Shown here: one piece after another, positions 21,935 to 30,682 of the stretch | How positions within the stretch are numbered: the first letter of the stretch is position 1 | Layout of the letters: each line of letters starts with the position of its first letter | NCBI GenBank assembly: GCA_002706095.1 | Contig: PAJP01000013.1 | Span: 1-57,044, forward strand | Direction: 5' to 3' | From: Methylophaga sp. | Lineage (GTDB): Bacteria > Pseudomonadota > Gammaproteobacteria > Nitrosococcales > Methylophagaceae | DNA: 57,044 nucleotides | Notes under the pieces: generated by a model | Told to the model about the DNA's origin: nothing | Databases searched by the model: none | What the model saw: only the letters and a program-made list of their open reading frames with translations | Position numbers and translations under genes: made by a program

Positions 21935-21989
21935 CGTCACAAAAACGTCATTAAAACGTTATAAGGCTGTCATATCTTCTCTCTATGCT
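21935..21989 (+). promoter_or_regulatory. Pho box (four 11-bp PhoB half-sites) and promoter of the ornithine-lipid gene
   Basis: Cores CGTCA, CGTCA, CGTTA and TGTCA begin at 21935, 21946, 21957 and 21968, exactly 11 bp apart, each followed by AT-rich bases. That is the PhoB direct-repeat pattern (TGTCA-N6). The last half-site takes the place of a -35. TATGCT at 21984-21989 begins 16 bp after it, the same distance as in E. coli phoA. Inference: olsF is induced by phosphate starvation. Confidence 0.75.
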
Positions 21990-22016
21990 TGCAAGCTGTC
22001 TGCAAGCATAGAGAGA
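21978..22016 (+). promoter_or_regulatory. Perfect 16-bp inverted repeat before olsF
   Basis: Arms 21978-21993 and 22001-22016 are exact reverse complements around a 7-bp centre. The left arm covers the predicted -10; the right arm covers the likely ribosome site (GAGAGA at 22011-22016), 4 bp before the ATG. If transcription starts upstream, the mRNA hairpin would hide the ribosome site. If it starts at the Pho promoter, only the right arm is transcribed, and the palindrome would act as a DNA operator. Confidence 0.7.
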
Positions 22017-22020
22017 AAAC

Positions 22021-23739
22021 ATGCTCAATATCGAACAAGCCGTTCAACAAAAATTTCCTAAATTCGAACGCTCCCGTCCTTGGATAAAAAAATCGACGAT
22101 TAGCTTTCTGCGTAAAATTACACACGAGCAGGAAGTGAATCGATTCCTTGAGTTGCATCAGGATTTAAAAGGCTTCGATTTTATTGAGCAGGTGCTGGAT
22201 TATTTCAATTTCAGTTACAGCATTAGCCACCGTGATCGCAATAATATTCCGGCAACAGGACGGGTGGTCATTGTTGCTAATCATCCACTGGGTGCGCTGG
22301 ATGGTTTGTCATTATTAAAATTGGTTGGTGAAGTCCGCCGTGATGTCAAAATCGTCGCAAACGATATGTTAATGAATTTTAACGCGGTCGACTCTTTGTT
22401 CTTACCTGTCGATAATTTATCGAAATCCACACGCAAAAGTAGTATTTCTCGCATTATTGATTCTCTGAATAATGAAGAAGCAGTGATTGTTTTCCCGGCG
22501 GGTGAAGTATCGCGCATTCGTCCTAGTGGTGTACGCGATGGTAAATGGAATACCGGTTTTCTGAATTTTGCCAAGAAAACCAACTCACCTATTCTGCCTA
22601 TCTATGTCGGTGCCAGAAACTCTTCCTTGTTCTACAGTGCATCCATGGTCTATAAACCACTTTCTGGCATGATGTTGGCGCATGAGATGTTTAATAAAAA
22701 CTCAAAGAACATCACCATGCGTGTTGGCGAACCTATTCCTTATAAACAAGTTGACCAACTGCCATTGGTGAAAGCAGAAAAGGCTAAACTATTACGCCGC
22801 CACCTCTATCGGATGGCAAAAGGTAAAAAACCGTTATTTGTTACAGAGCAAACTATAGCTCACCCACAGGACCGTCGTAATATTAAACGTGAGTTGCAAT
22901 TGGCGGAGTTATTAGGCCAGACAGCAGATAATAAAAAGATCTATTTATTTGACTATCAACCTGATTCAGCTGTGATGCATGAAGTCGGCCGTTTACGTGA
23001 GTTTACGTTTAGGCAGGTCGGAGAGGGGACAGGGAAAAGGCGCGATATCGATCGTTATGATCGTGATTATCGTCATCTGATCTTATGGGATGAAAACGAA
23101 TTAGAAATTGCTGGCGCTTATCGGATCGGTGAAGTGAATAACATACTGTCACAACCTGGCAGTCGTGGAATTTATAGTCAGGAGTTATTTTCTTACGATC
23201 CGGATGCGATGCAACCCTATTTTGAAAAGGGTATTGAGCTAGGCAGAAGCTTTGTCAGCCCGAAATATTGGGGCCGACGCAGTCTGGATTATTTATGGTA
23301 TGGCATAGGCGCTTATCTGAAACGATACCCTGATATCCGCTATCTATTTGGGCCTGTTAGTTTATCAAACAGTTATCCTGATTTCGCTAAGGCGTTAATC
23401 GTTGGTTATTATCAACACTATTTTCCAGATGATAAACACTTAGCAATAGCGAAAAATCCATATATTGCTGAGCGAAGTCTGCAACAACAAGTGTTGCAAA
23501 CCTATTGTGGCACCGATGCCGAGGCTGATTTTACTGCCATGCGTGAGCAGTTAACGCATATGAATGTGACTGTGCCTACCTTATATAAACAATATGCCGA
23601 TGTCTGTGAAGAGGGTGGTGTTCGGTTCATCGACTTCAATATCGACGCTGATTTTGGTCATTGTATTGACGGTCTGGTGATGGTCGATTTGGATAAATTA
23701 AAACCGGCTAAGAGAAAACGTTATCTGGGTGATGATTAA
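22021..23739 (+). CDS. olsF: Bifunctional ornithine-lipid synthase, OlsF type (acyltransferase plus GNAT-like N-acyltransferase)
   Basis: The 572-residue protein has a PlsC-like acyltransferase domain (about 60-275) with the NHPLGALDG motif near 87 and FPAGEVSR near 160. A second half (about 300-560) resembles OlsB/hemolysin-type N-acyltransferases, with SQELFSYD and GRSFVSPKYWGRRSLDYLW. That order is the one of OlsF, which N-acylates ornithine with the C-terminal and O-acylates with the N-terminal domain, giving a phosphorus-free membrane lipid. The Pho box upstream supports this role. Specificity for ornithine is inferred. Confidence 0.8.
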   Translation: MLNIEQAVQQKFPKFERSRPWIKKSTISFLRKITHEQEVNRFLELHQDLKGFDFIEQVLDYFNFSYSISHRDRNNIPATGRVVIVANHPLGALDGLSLLKLVGEVRRDVKIVANDMLMNFNAVDSLFLPVDNLSKSTRKSSISRIIDSLNNEEAVIVFPAGEVSRIRPSGVRDGKWNTGFLNFAKKTNSPILPIYVGARNSSLFYSASMVYKPLSGMMLAHEMFNKNSKNITMRVGEPIPYKQVDQLPLVKAEKAKLLRRHLYRMAKGKKPLFVTEQTIAHPQDRRNIKRELQLAELLGQTADNKKIYLFDYQPDSAVMHEVGRLREFTFRQVGEGTGKRRDIDRYDRDYRHLILWDENELEIAGAYRIGEVNNILSQPGSRGIYSQELFSYDPDAMQPYFEKGIELGRSFVSPKYWGRRSLDYLWYGIGAYLKRYPDIRYLFGPVSLSNSYPDFAKALIVGYYQHYFPDDKHLAIAKNPYIAERSLQQQVLQTYCGTDAEADFTAMREQLTHMNVTVPTLYKQYADVCEEGGVRFIDFNIDADFGHCIDGLVMVDLDKLKPAKRKRYLGDD

Positions 23740-24194
23740 CCGTGACAACGTTTTAGTTTTTTGCCACTGCCGCAGAAACAGGGATCATTTCTGCCCAGTT
23801 TGACGGCTGGCAGAATAATGCCATCATGATAGAACCATTCACCACTTTCGCAGGTAAAACGTGAGCGTTCGTGGAGTTGACCTATCGGGTTGTTCTCATA
23901 AAACGCAACAAACTCCACTTCGGCCAGTTCATTTTTTTGTTGGTGATCCAAAATACGTAATCCCAACCATTTTGTTGTGTTAACCGTATTTTGCAATAAC
24001 TTTCGTTCATCTAATCGACGTTTCGATGGATGCAGTGTCGCGATTAAATAGTCTATCTCACCCAAATAAAATGCACTGTAACGCGAGCGCATCAGTTGCC
24101 CAGCATTTTCTGCACGTTGTTGTTTTTTATGAAGCGGCTCGCAACATTCGACGTAAGTAAGCTGGCTGAGACAGGGACATAAGTGATTATTCAT
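23736..24194 (-). CDS. ychJ: YchJ family protein with two SEC-C-type zinc motifs
   Basis: The 152-residue protein has an N-terminal CPCLSQLTYVECC motif, the YchJ core with LMRSRYSAF near 36, and a C-terminal SEC-C motif GRNDPCFCGSGKKLKRCHG. SEC-C motifs bind zinc, and in SecA bind SecB; the cellular role of YchJ is unknown. I use the ATG at 24194, inside the end of the upstream gene; a GTG two codons earlier is possible. Its stop overlaps the olsF stop by 4 bp on the other strand. Confidence 0.88.
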   Translation of the reverse strand: MNNHLCPCLSQLTYVECCEPLHKKQQRAENAGQLMRSRYSAFYLGEIDYLIATLHPSKRRLDERKLLQNTVNTTKWLGLRILDHQQKNELAEVEFVAFYENNPIGQLHERSRFTCESGEWFYHDGIILPAVKLGRNDPCFCGSGKKLKRCHG

Positions 24195-24972
24195 AAGCAC
24201 TAGCGGGAATAGACATTAAATCTGGATACTGAAACTGATAGGACAGTAATGTTTTCACTTTATCGTTGCTGACGATTTTATAGGAAGCTGCATTATCCTG
24301 ATTAAAGTCTGGTACAGGCTGATTCATTAGCTCAGCTGCATGGCGGTAAAATTGTTTTTTGCTTGGATGTGTGTCTGCACAGCCATTAAGTACCTCTCCC
24401 CAGACGTGTTGCTCCAATAGCTGTTCAATGATGCCGATGCAATCATCAAGGTGAATTAAATTTACCGGGGCATCCGCCTGTTTTACTTGCTTGCCATTTC
24501 TGAAAAAACGGCCTGGATGACGTTGTGGGCCTATCAAGCCACTGAAGCGAATAATGCTAGTGGAAAACTCCGAAGACTGCCTAAACAGGGATTCTATTTG
24601 CCACAGAATACTCTCTTCGTTTTCATATTGACGTTCTTCTCTAACCCAGTCATTGGTATTTTGGTAAACAGAACTGGAGCTGATAAATAACACCTGTTTA
24701 ATCGGGCTTTGTTCAATCTGTTTGATCAGCTGCTCATATGCCATTTTATTTTTATTGGTGATATTGATAATTAATGTGTCAGCGTCCAGAAACTGACTAA
24801 AGTCAGCTGGTGTTTCAATATCGATTTGGTAGGCATCAAAGCCTTGTTTAACCAATAAAGACTGTTTTTCTGAGTCACGTGTCGAGAGTTTAATCTCGGT
24901 ATTAGCTCTCTGTAACTGTCTTGCTAAGCGTAAGCCTAACCAACCACTACCAAGAATACTGATGGTATTAAT
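24187..24972 (-). CDS. NAD(P)-binding SDR/epimerase family protein, apparent ATT start
   Basis: Extended SDR-like protein of about 261 residues related to YeeZ. The Rossmann motif ILGSGWLG is near residues 6-13, followed by FISSSSVY near 96 and IIRFSGLIGP near 142. From the first usual start (TTG at 24855) the motif would be lost. The frame is open back to a TAG at 24984-24982, with no ATG, GTG or TTG before the motif. ATT at 24972 lies five bases after GAGGT and gives MNTISILGSGWLG. Function beyond nucleotide binding is unknown. The start overlaps no other gene. Confidence 0.78.
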   Translation of the reverse strand: MNTISILGSGWLGLRLARQLQRANTEIKLSTRDSEKQSLLVKQGFDAYQIDIETPADFSQFLDADTLIINITNKNKMAYEQLIKQIEQSPIKQVLFISSSSVYQNTNDWVREERQYENEESILWQIESLFRQSSEFSTSIIRFSGLIGPQRHPGRFFRNGKQVKQADAPVNLIHLDDCIGIIEQLLEQHVWGEVLNGCADTHPSKKQFYRHAAELMNQPVPDFNQDNAASYKIVSNDKVKTLLSYQFQYPDLMSIPASAYE

Positions 24973-25078
24973 GACACACCTCTAATTGAATTATTCAGAT
25001 GGCGACACCATATCAAGCATTAGTCTTATTGTCATGGTTGTTTATACTATGGCGACAAATATAAGGGGAAGAGCAGGT

Positions 25079-25603
25079 ATGAGTGCACCTGATATATCAA
25101 AATTATTTTCCGGCAATATTGTCACCATATTGTTCTGGCTGTTCTTAATGGGGTCACTTACCTTATTCTTTAATGGCTATATTCAGCAGCGTGACAATCC
25201 GAATCAGGCTTTGATGTCCGCAAATTCAGGCACCGGAGAAGTCACATTAAAACGTAACCGTGATGGCCATTATCTGGCCCCTGGCTATATCAACGGTCAC
25301 CCTGTTAATTTCTTACTGGATACAGGTGCTACTAATGTCAGTATTCCTGCTGCTATCGCAGAAGCGGCGGGATTAAAAAAAGGCGCTACATCGATGGTCT
25401 CGACAGCTAATGGTGTGGTGCCAGTATTTCAGACCGATGTCGACACGGTTCGTCTTGGTGGCATTACCTTAGAGCATGTCGATGCGAGTATTAATCCGCA
25501 TATGAGTGATGGTGTGGTTTTATTAGGTATGAGTTTTATGAAGCATCTCGATATTACTCAGCGTAATGGTGTGATGACGCTACGTGTACCAGTGTCAGGA
25601 TAA
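25079..25603 (+). CDS. Membrane-anchored retropepsin-like aspartic protease
   Basis: The 174-residue protein has an N-terminal membrane helix (about 13-35) and a periplasmic retroviral-type aspartic protease domain, with FLLDTGATNVSIP near 75-87 carrying the catalytic D-T-G. It fits the clan AA family of small bacterial single-DTG proteases, which should act as dimers. The frame is open back to 24986, but ATG 25079 with AGGGGA about 10 nt upstream puts the helix at the N-terminus. Its end overlaps the convergent gene by 9 bp. Confidence 0.82.
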   Translation: MSAPDISKLFSGNIVTILFWLFLMGSLTLFFNGYIQQRDNPNQALMSANSGTGEVTLKRNRDGHYLAPGYINGHPVNFLLDTGATNVSIPAAIAEAAGLKKGATSMVSTANGVVPVFQTDVDTVRLGGITLEHVDASINPHMSDGVVLLGMSFMKHLDITQRNGVMTLRVPVSG

Positions 25604-25873
25604 GGCAATCTTAACTACTTTCATATATTCGAAAGTCATGCGGGCAATCACTTCTTTATCTGGGTAATAGACGATATCTACCCGCGCGCCATTCAATGAT
25701 TTATATCGGCGTCGGCGTTTGTATTTAAAGGGGATATCCTGACCTTCTAATGTAATGGTATTCAATACCCACTCCCCTTCTTCACGCTGAACATGTGAAG
25801 CCACTTTTTGCATGGTGGCGTGGATTAAATGGTCATTTTCAGCCAGCCATTTTTTTGTTTTTCTAACTTTCAT
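25595..25873 (-). CDS. Conserved small protein of unknown function
   Basis: A 92-residue basic protein without signal peptide or membrane helix. It has a cluster of basic residues (KYKRRRRYKS near 51-60) followed by strand-like sequence (ARVDIVYYPDKEVIARMTFEYMKVV in parts). I do not recognise the family. The start overlaps the end of the lytic transglycosylase gene by 11 bp, which supports real coupled translation. Confidence 0.55.
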   Translation of the reverse strand: MKVRKTKKWLAENDHLIHATMQKVASHVQREEGEWVLNTITLEGQDIPFKYKRRRRYKSLNGARVDIVYYPDKEVIARMTFEYMKVVKIALS

Positions 25874-26537
25874 GTTGATAACGTTGATGCAAAATGCTCA
25901 CACGTTCTACATAAACTTTAGTCTCGGAGTATGGTGGAACATCGTTATATTTTTTCACGGCATTGGGTCCTGCGTTATAAGCAGCTGTGGCGAGGCGAGT
26001 ATTGCCTTTGAATAAAGATAGCAGCTCCGCCAGATATTTAACACCGCCTTCTATGTTTTGGTCGACATTAAAAGGCTTATCCACACCTAAGTCTTTGGCT
26101 GTACCTGGCATTAATTGCATCAGGCCCTGAGCGCCAGTTCTGGAAATAGCTTTCTTATTGAACGCTGACTCCGCATGAATAACGGCTCTGACCAAGGCGG
26201 CATCCACGTTATATTTCTTGGCATAGCGTTTTACTTCGTCAGCATAGGATGAAAAATCCAGTTTAATGGTATGCCAGTTTATTTTTGATGAGGGATTACA
26301 GGCATAACAGCTGTATTTTAAAATTTCGAAATGACCATGTGCAGGTTTTTGATCTGAAAAAACAAACCCTTCACCTGTTTGTGATTTGTATATGACAGTC
26401 TGTGATGTGGCTTGCCTAACATTACTGAACTCAACGGAACCATCCGGGTTTTGAATACGCTGAATGGTATCTGCCACAGTCAGCTGACTTGAAAACACCA
26501 TCAGACTGAGCAGGGACCATTTCATCAGCTTATTCAT
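25863..26537 (-). CDS. Periplasmic lytic murein transglycosylase (SLT domain)
   Basis: The 224-residue protein has a signal peptide (about 1-22, ending LTVA-D). A short DUF4124-like segment (IQNPDGSVEFSNV) follows, then a SCYAC pair, then an SLT goose-lysozyme-like domain from about 95. The catalytic Glu is in HAESAFN; GAQGLMQLMPGTA and AAYNAGP are the usual motifs. It cleaves peptidoglycan strands to anhydromuropeptides. The ATG at 26537 lies 2 bp after the upstream stop; the open frame from 26549 is not needed. Confidence 0.88.
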   Translation of the reverse strand: MNKLMKWSLLSLMVFSSQLTVADTIQRIQNPDGSVEFSNVRQATSQTVIYKSQTGEGFVFSDQKPAHGHFEILKYSCYACNPSSKINWHTIKLDFSSYADEVKRYAKKYNVDAALVRAVIHAESAFNKKAISRTGAQGLMQLMPGTAKDLGVDKPFNVDQNIEGGVKYLAELLSLFKGNTRLATAAYNAGPNAVKKYNDVPPYSETKVYVERVSILHQRYQHES

Positions 26538-26539
26538 GT

Positions 26540-27004
26540 CTAAAACCAATAACGTCCAGAACTGGCTATCAGAATAGTGATAATACCTAAGATCAGGTTG
26601 AGCAGAACCAGTTTGCGTATTTGCGTTAAGGCTGTAGCGCCTGCAATCCAGTCATGCTCTACTACTGCCCATTTCAGCTTTTTGAATGGATTAAAAAATA
26701 CATGCATAAAAATGAGCATCATAAAGATGCCAATCAATAACATGATGTGAACATGAATGCCGACTCCATCAACGCCGCCCATGCCACCTAGTAGAGAAAT
26801 CATCCACACGCCAGTAAGCAATAGGGTTGCTATAGCCAACCAGACCCAATTGAAAAATGTTTTTAAGACACCTGCCCACAGAGGCAGACGCTGTTCCTGA
26901 GTGAGTAATTCAACTGCTGCAGGACGAAGGGCGGTGTAGGCAAAAAACATACCCCCCACCCAAATCACGGCAGCTAACAGGTGTAAAGGTAAGGCAATTA
27001 TCAT
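26540..27004 (-). CDS. CopD-like four-helix membrane protein
   Basis: The 154-residue protein has four membrane helices (about 4-25, 50-72, 82-104 and 130-149) and matches the CopD copper-resistance domain family by its first helix LHLLAAVIWVGGMFF and His residues in the first and third helices (HVHIM, FMHVFF). Family members are linked to copper uptake or heme/cytochrome assembly. A stand-alone CopD without CopC cannot be assigned a substrate. It precedes the transglycosylase gene in the same direction. Confidence 0.72.
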   Translation of the reverse strand: MIIALPLHLLAAVIWVGGMFFAYTALRPAAVELLTQEQRLPLWAGVLKTFFNWVWLAIATLLLTGVWMISLLGGMGGVDGVGIHVHIMLLIGIFMMLIFMHVFFNPFKKLKWAVVEHDWIAGATALTQIRKLVLLNLILGIITILIASSGRYWF

Positions 27005-27029
27005 AAGTGGGCTCTCTTTATATGTTTTG

Positions 27030-28553
27030 TTAATTCGTGTTTATAGGTATATCGGCAATGTTAATTTTCCACTCACTTGGACCTGTTTTATGTACCGAAT
27101 GACCTTCACTATCGACAGCCACAGTGACGGGCATATTTTCTACATAAAATTCGCGGATAGCTTCCATACCCAGTTCTTCGAATGCCACCATACGTGATGA
27201 TTTAATAGCTTTTGACACTAAATACGCTGCGCCACCAATGGCAATCAGGTAAACCGAATGATGTTGTTTTATTGATGCGACTGTTTCATCACCACGTTCC
27301 GCTTTACCAATCATGCCTAACAAACCGGTCTGTTCCAGCATCATATCTGTGAATTTGTCCATTCGAGTTGCTGTTGTTGGACCTGCAGGACCGACAATCT
27401 CACCTTTAACCGGATCGACAGGACCTACGTAATAGATAAAGCGATTATTGAAATCAAGCCCGTCAGGTAACGACTGACCATTATTCAGTAAATCGGCAAT
27501 TTTTTTGTGCGCCGCATCACGTCCTGTTAACAAATGGCCTGACAACAAGAGCGTTTCACCAGGCTGCCATTCAGCGATGTCATCTGCTGATATATTGTCC
27601 AAATCAACATGACGAGTATTTTCTGCGGCTTCCCAGGTAATATCTGGCCAGTCATCCATGGAGGGTGGTTCAAACTCAGCGGGACCAGACCCATCTAGAG
27701 TGAAGTGGATATGACGGCTGGCGGCACAATTTGGAATCATGGCGACAGGTAATGAGGCAGCATGCGTTGGATAATCACTGATTTTGACATCCAGTACCGT
27801 GGTTAACCCACCCAGTCCTTGCGCACCAATCCCCAGTTGATTAACCTTTTCATACAATTCGATACGTAGCTTTTCAGCCGCCGTTTCTGCACCGCGATCC
27901 ATTAATTCTTGGATATCGATGGGATGCATTAACGACTCTTTTGCCATCAGCATCGCTTTTTCTGCTGTACCACCAATACCAATACCTAACATACCTGGAG
28001 GGCACCAGCCTGCGCCCATGGTGGGTACGGTTTTTAATACCCAATCAACCAGGTTGTCGCTAGGATTCAGAATGGTAAATTTGGCTTTGTTTTCTGAGCC
28101 ACCACCTTTGGCTGCAATGAGAACGTCGACTTGATTACCCACAACCAGTTCAGTGTGAATAACGGCCGGGGTATTGTCGCCAGTATTTTTTCGTTGACCG
28201 ATGGGATCAGCCACAATCGACGCCCGTAACACATTATCAGGATGAAGATAGGCGCGACGCACACCTTCATTCACCATATCATCAAGACTTTTAGTGGTTT
28301 CCCACTTCACATCCATGCCGACTTTGACAAAGACATTAACAATGCCTGTGTCCTGACAAATAGGGCGATTGTTTTCGGCACACATTCTGGAGTTCACCAG
28401 AATCTGTGCGATAGCATCTTTTGCCGCAACGGATTGTTCGCGCTCGTAAGCGGCCGTCATTGCCTGAATAAAATCTTTTGGATGATAACAGGCAATAAAT
28501 TGCAGTGCGTCTGCAATACTGTCGATAAAGTCAGTCTCTTTAATGACTGTCAT
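27030..28553 (-). CDS. fumA: Class I fumarate hydratase
   Basis: Iron-sulfur fumarase that hydrates fumarate to malate in the TCA cycle. At 507 residues it has both halves of the class I enzyme fused: an N-terminal alpha domain with ICQDTGIVNVFV near 65 and GAGWCPPGMLGIGIGG near 195, and a C-terminal beta domain with GPTTATRMD. Cysteines C58-region, GWCPPG and NCAASRH probably hold the 4Fe-4S cluster. The symbol stands for the class; E. coli fumA and fumB are not distinguished. Confidence 0.92.
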   Translation of the reverse strand: MTVIKETDFIDSIADALQFIACYHPKDFIQAMTAAYEREQSVAAKDAIAQILVNSRMCAENNRPICQDTGIVNVFVKVGMDVKWETTKSLDDMVNEGVRRAYLHPDNVLRASIVADPIGQRKNTGDNTPAVIHTELVVGNQVDVLIAAKGGGSENKAKFTILNPSDNLVDWVLKTVPTMGAGWCPPGMLGIGIGGTAEKAMLMAKESLMHPIDIQELMDRGAETAAEKLRIELYEKVNQLGIGAQGLGGLTTVLDVKISDYPTHAASLPVAMIPNCAASRHIHFTLDGSGPAEFEPPSMDDWPDITWEAAENTRHVDLDNISADDIAEWQPGETLLLSGHLLTGRDAAHKKIADLLNNGQSLPDGLDFNNRFIYYVGPVDPVKGEIVGPAGPTTATRMDKFTDMMLEQTGLLGMIGKAERGDETVASIKQHHSVYLIAIGGAAYLVSKAIKSSRMVAFEELGMEAIREFYVENMPVTVAVDSEGHSVHKTGPSEWKINIADIPINTN

Positions 28554-28563
28554 GTATTCAACC

Positions 28564-30273
28564 TCAGCTCAATTTTTGTTTGATGATGCTGACCACATCC
28601 TCAATCGCAAACTCTTCGCCATCACCGCTACGACGGTTTTTGTATTCGATCATGCCATTATCCAATCCGCGTTCGCCTAAAATTAATCGATGTGGAATAC
28701 CAATCAATTCCATATCAGTAAAGGCAACGCCTGGACGCAGACCACGATCATCAAGTAATACGTCGACACCAGCATCAAGCAACTGTTGATAGACTTCTTC
28801 AGCTTTTTCTTTAACCCGTACTGATTTATGTGCGTTAACAGGCACTAAAACCACTTGGAAAGGCGCAATCGATTCTGGCCAGATAATGCCGCGATCATCA
28901 TGATTTTGTTCAATTGCAGCAGCGACAACACGAGACACACCAATGCCATAACAACCCATGGTAATCACTTGTGATTTGCCGGATTCTGTCAACACAACCG
29001 CATTTAATTTGCTGCTGTAATTTTCACCAAGCTGGAATATATGACCCACTTCAATACCGCGTGCGATTTCTAATGTGCCTTCGCCATCTGGGCTTGGGTC
29101 ACCCGCCACCACTTTACGCAAGTCTGCTGTTTCAGGTTCAGCTAAATCACGCCCCCAGTTCACGCCAGTTAAATGTTTATCATCCAGATTGGCGCCACAG
29201 ACAAAGTCAGTGACAAACGCGGCTGCATAATCAACGATAACAGGGATGGTTAAACCAACAGGCCCAACCGAACCGATATTGGCATGACTGATTTCAAGTA
29301 CTTTTTCTGGGGTAACAAAGGTGAGTGGTGCGGCGACCAGAGGGTGTTTTTCAGCTTTAATCTCATTGAGTTCATGATCACCACGAACAATCAGAGCGAC
29401 AACCGAACCTTCTTCAGCGCCTTCAACTAATAAGGTCTTCAGGCATTGTGAAGCGGGTTTATCAAGGTACTGACTGACATCATCAATAGTGTGCTGAGCA
29501 GGTGTTTCAACTACAGTCATGGTTTCAACTGCCGCTGCACGTTCACCTTGTGGTTTTAAAGCTTCAGCTAATTCAACATTAGCGGCATAATCACTTTTAT
29601 CACTAAAGGCGATAGCATCTTCACCGGAACTGGCTAATACATGAAACTCATGTGAAGCATTACCACCAATACTGCCGGTATCAGCCTGAACAGCACGGAA
29701 TTCCAAACCAATACGGTTGAAAATGCGTGTGTAAGTTGCGTACATATTGTCATAGGTTTCCTGCAAGGAAGCCTGATCCAAATGGAAGGAATAGGCATCT
29801 TTCATCAGAAACTCACGGGCACGCATTAAACCAAAGCGTGGACGAATTTCATCACGAAATTTAGTCTGGATTTGATAAAAATTGACCGGTAATTGTTTGT
29901 AACTGCGAATTTCCTGGCGCACCAGATCGGTGATCACTTCTTCATGGGTCGGTCCATAGCAGAACTCACGCTGATGACGATCGGTAATGCGTAATAATTC
30001 GGGTCCATATTTTTCCCAGCGTTGGCTTTCTTGCCAGAGTTCTGCAGGTTGAACTGAAGGCATTAACACTTCCTGCGCGCCGGCTTTATCCATTTCTTCG
30101 CGGACAATGGCTTCGGTTTTTCTGAGTATTTTCAATCCCATTGGCAACCATGTGTATAAGCCTGATGCCAGACGACGAATTAGTCCGGCACGGAGCATTA
30201 ATTGATGGCTGACAATTTCTGCGTCTGCTGGTGTTTCTTTTAATGTGGAAATAAGCAGGTTTGAGGCGCGCAT
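28564..30273 (-). CDS. proS: Prolyl-tRNA synthetase
   Basis: ProS charges tRNA-Pro. The 569-residue protein is of the bacterial type, with class II motifs ([15 protein letters not shown] near 38, [21 protein letters not shown] near 138), an inserted editing domain (about 225-400), motif 3 with GCYGIGVSR near 440 and the C-terminal anticodon domain. It begins with the conserved [13 protein letters not shown]. fumA follows after 10 bp. Confidence 0.97.
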   Translation of the reverse strand: MRASNLLISTLKETPADAEIVSHQLMLRAGLIRRLASGLYTWLPMGLKILRKTEAIVREEMDKAGAQEVLMPSVQPAELWQESQRWEKYGPELLRITDRHQREFCYGPTHEEVITDLVRQEIRSYKQLPVNFYQIQTKFRDEIRPRFGLMRAREFLMKDAYSFHLDQASLQETYDNMYATYTRIFNRIGLEFRAVQADTGSIGGNASHEFHVLASSGEDAIAFSDKSDYAANVELAEALKPQGERAAAVETMTVVETPAQHTIDDVSQYLDKPASQCLKTLLVEGAEEGSVVALIVRGDHELNEIKAEKHPLVAAPLTFVTPEKVLEISHANIGSVGPVGLTIPVIVDYAAAFVTDFVCGANLDDKHLTGVNWGRDLAEPETADLRKVVAGDPSPDGEGTLEIARGIEVGHIFQLGENYSSKLNAVVLTESGKSQVITMGCYGIGVSRVVAAAIEQNHDDRGIIWPESIAPFQVVLVPVNAHKSVRVKEKAEEVYQQLLDAGVDVLLDDRGLRPGVAFTDMELIGIPHRLILGERGLDNGMIEYKNRRSGDGEEFAIEDVVSIIKQKLS

Positions 30274-30335
30274 GTGTTTTTATTTTTCCTGTAATAATAA
30301 TGGTTTAGCCCTAGGGCTGTGAGTGTTCTAAAACG

Positions 30336-30671
30336 TTAGAAGGTGCTGTGATTCCAACCCCAGTTTTGTCGTTCTGAATCAGTCATGCTGATATAGATAC
30401 GACCACCGTCAACGTTTAGATTATCGCTAATGAATGTGCATAAAGTATCTGAGAAGGCTTGGCGATCCCCGGGTAGCCCAAGTGCTCGATAATCAAGCAT
30501 AGCTGCAGGTGCATCGCTGCCAGCAAATGACATATCGGCGTTGTCATTCAGCACAATCATCACATAGCTTTCAGGCTTACCCGACGCTTTTGCAACGGTT
30601 TCACTAGCTTGTTTAATGAATGATGACTTATCGTTAACTTGTTTATTAGTGTTGATATTAAGGTATGGCAT
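30336..30671 (-). CDS. MIF/phenylpyruvate tautomerase-like protein
   Basis: The 111-residue protein belongs to the macrophage migration inhibitory factor family. Choosing ATG 30671 puts Pro directly after Met, and this N-terminal Pro is the catalytic base of the tautomerases. AAGGAG lies 8 bases upstream. The longer frame from 30692 would bury the Pro and is rejected. Other family features are SYVMIVLND near 37 and GGRIYISMTD near 88. The physiological substrate in bacteria is not known. Confidence 0.8.
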   Translation of the reverse strand: MPYLNINTNKQVNDKSSFIKQASETVAKASGKPESYVMIVLNDNADMSFAGSDAPAAMLDYRALGLPGDRQAFSDTLCTFISDNLNVDGGRIYISMTDSERQNWGWNHSTF

Positions 30672-30682
30672 AACGCTTCTCC

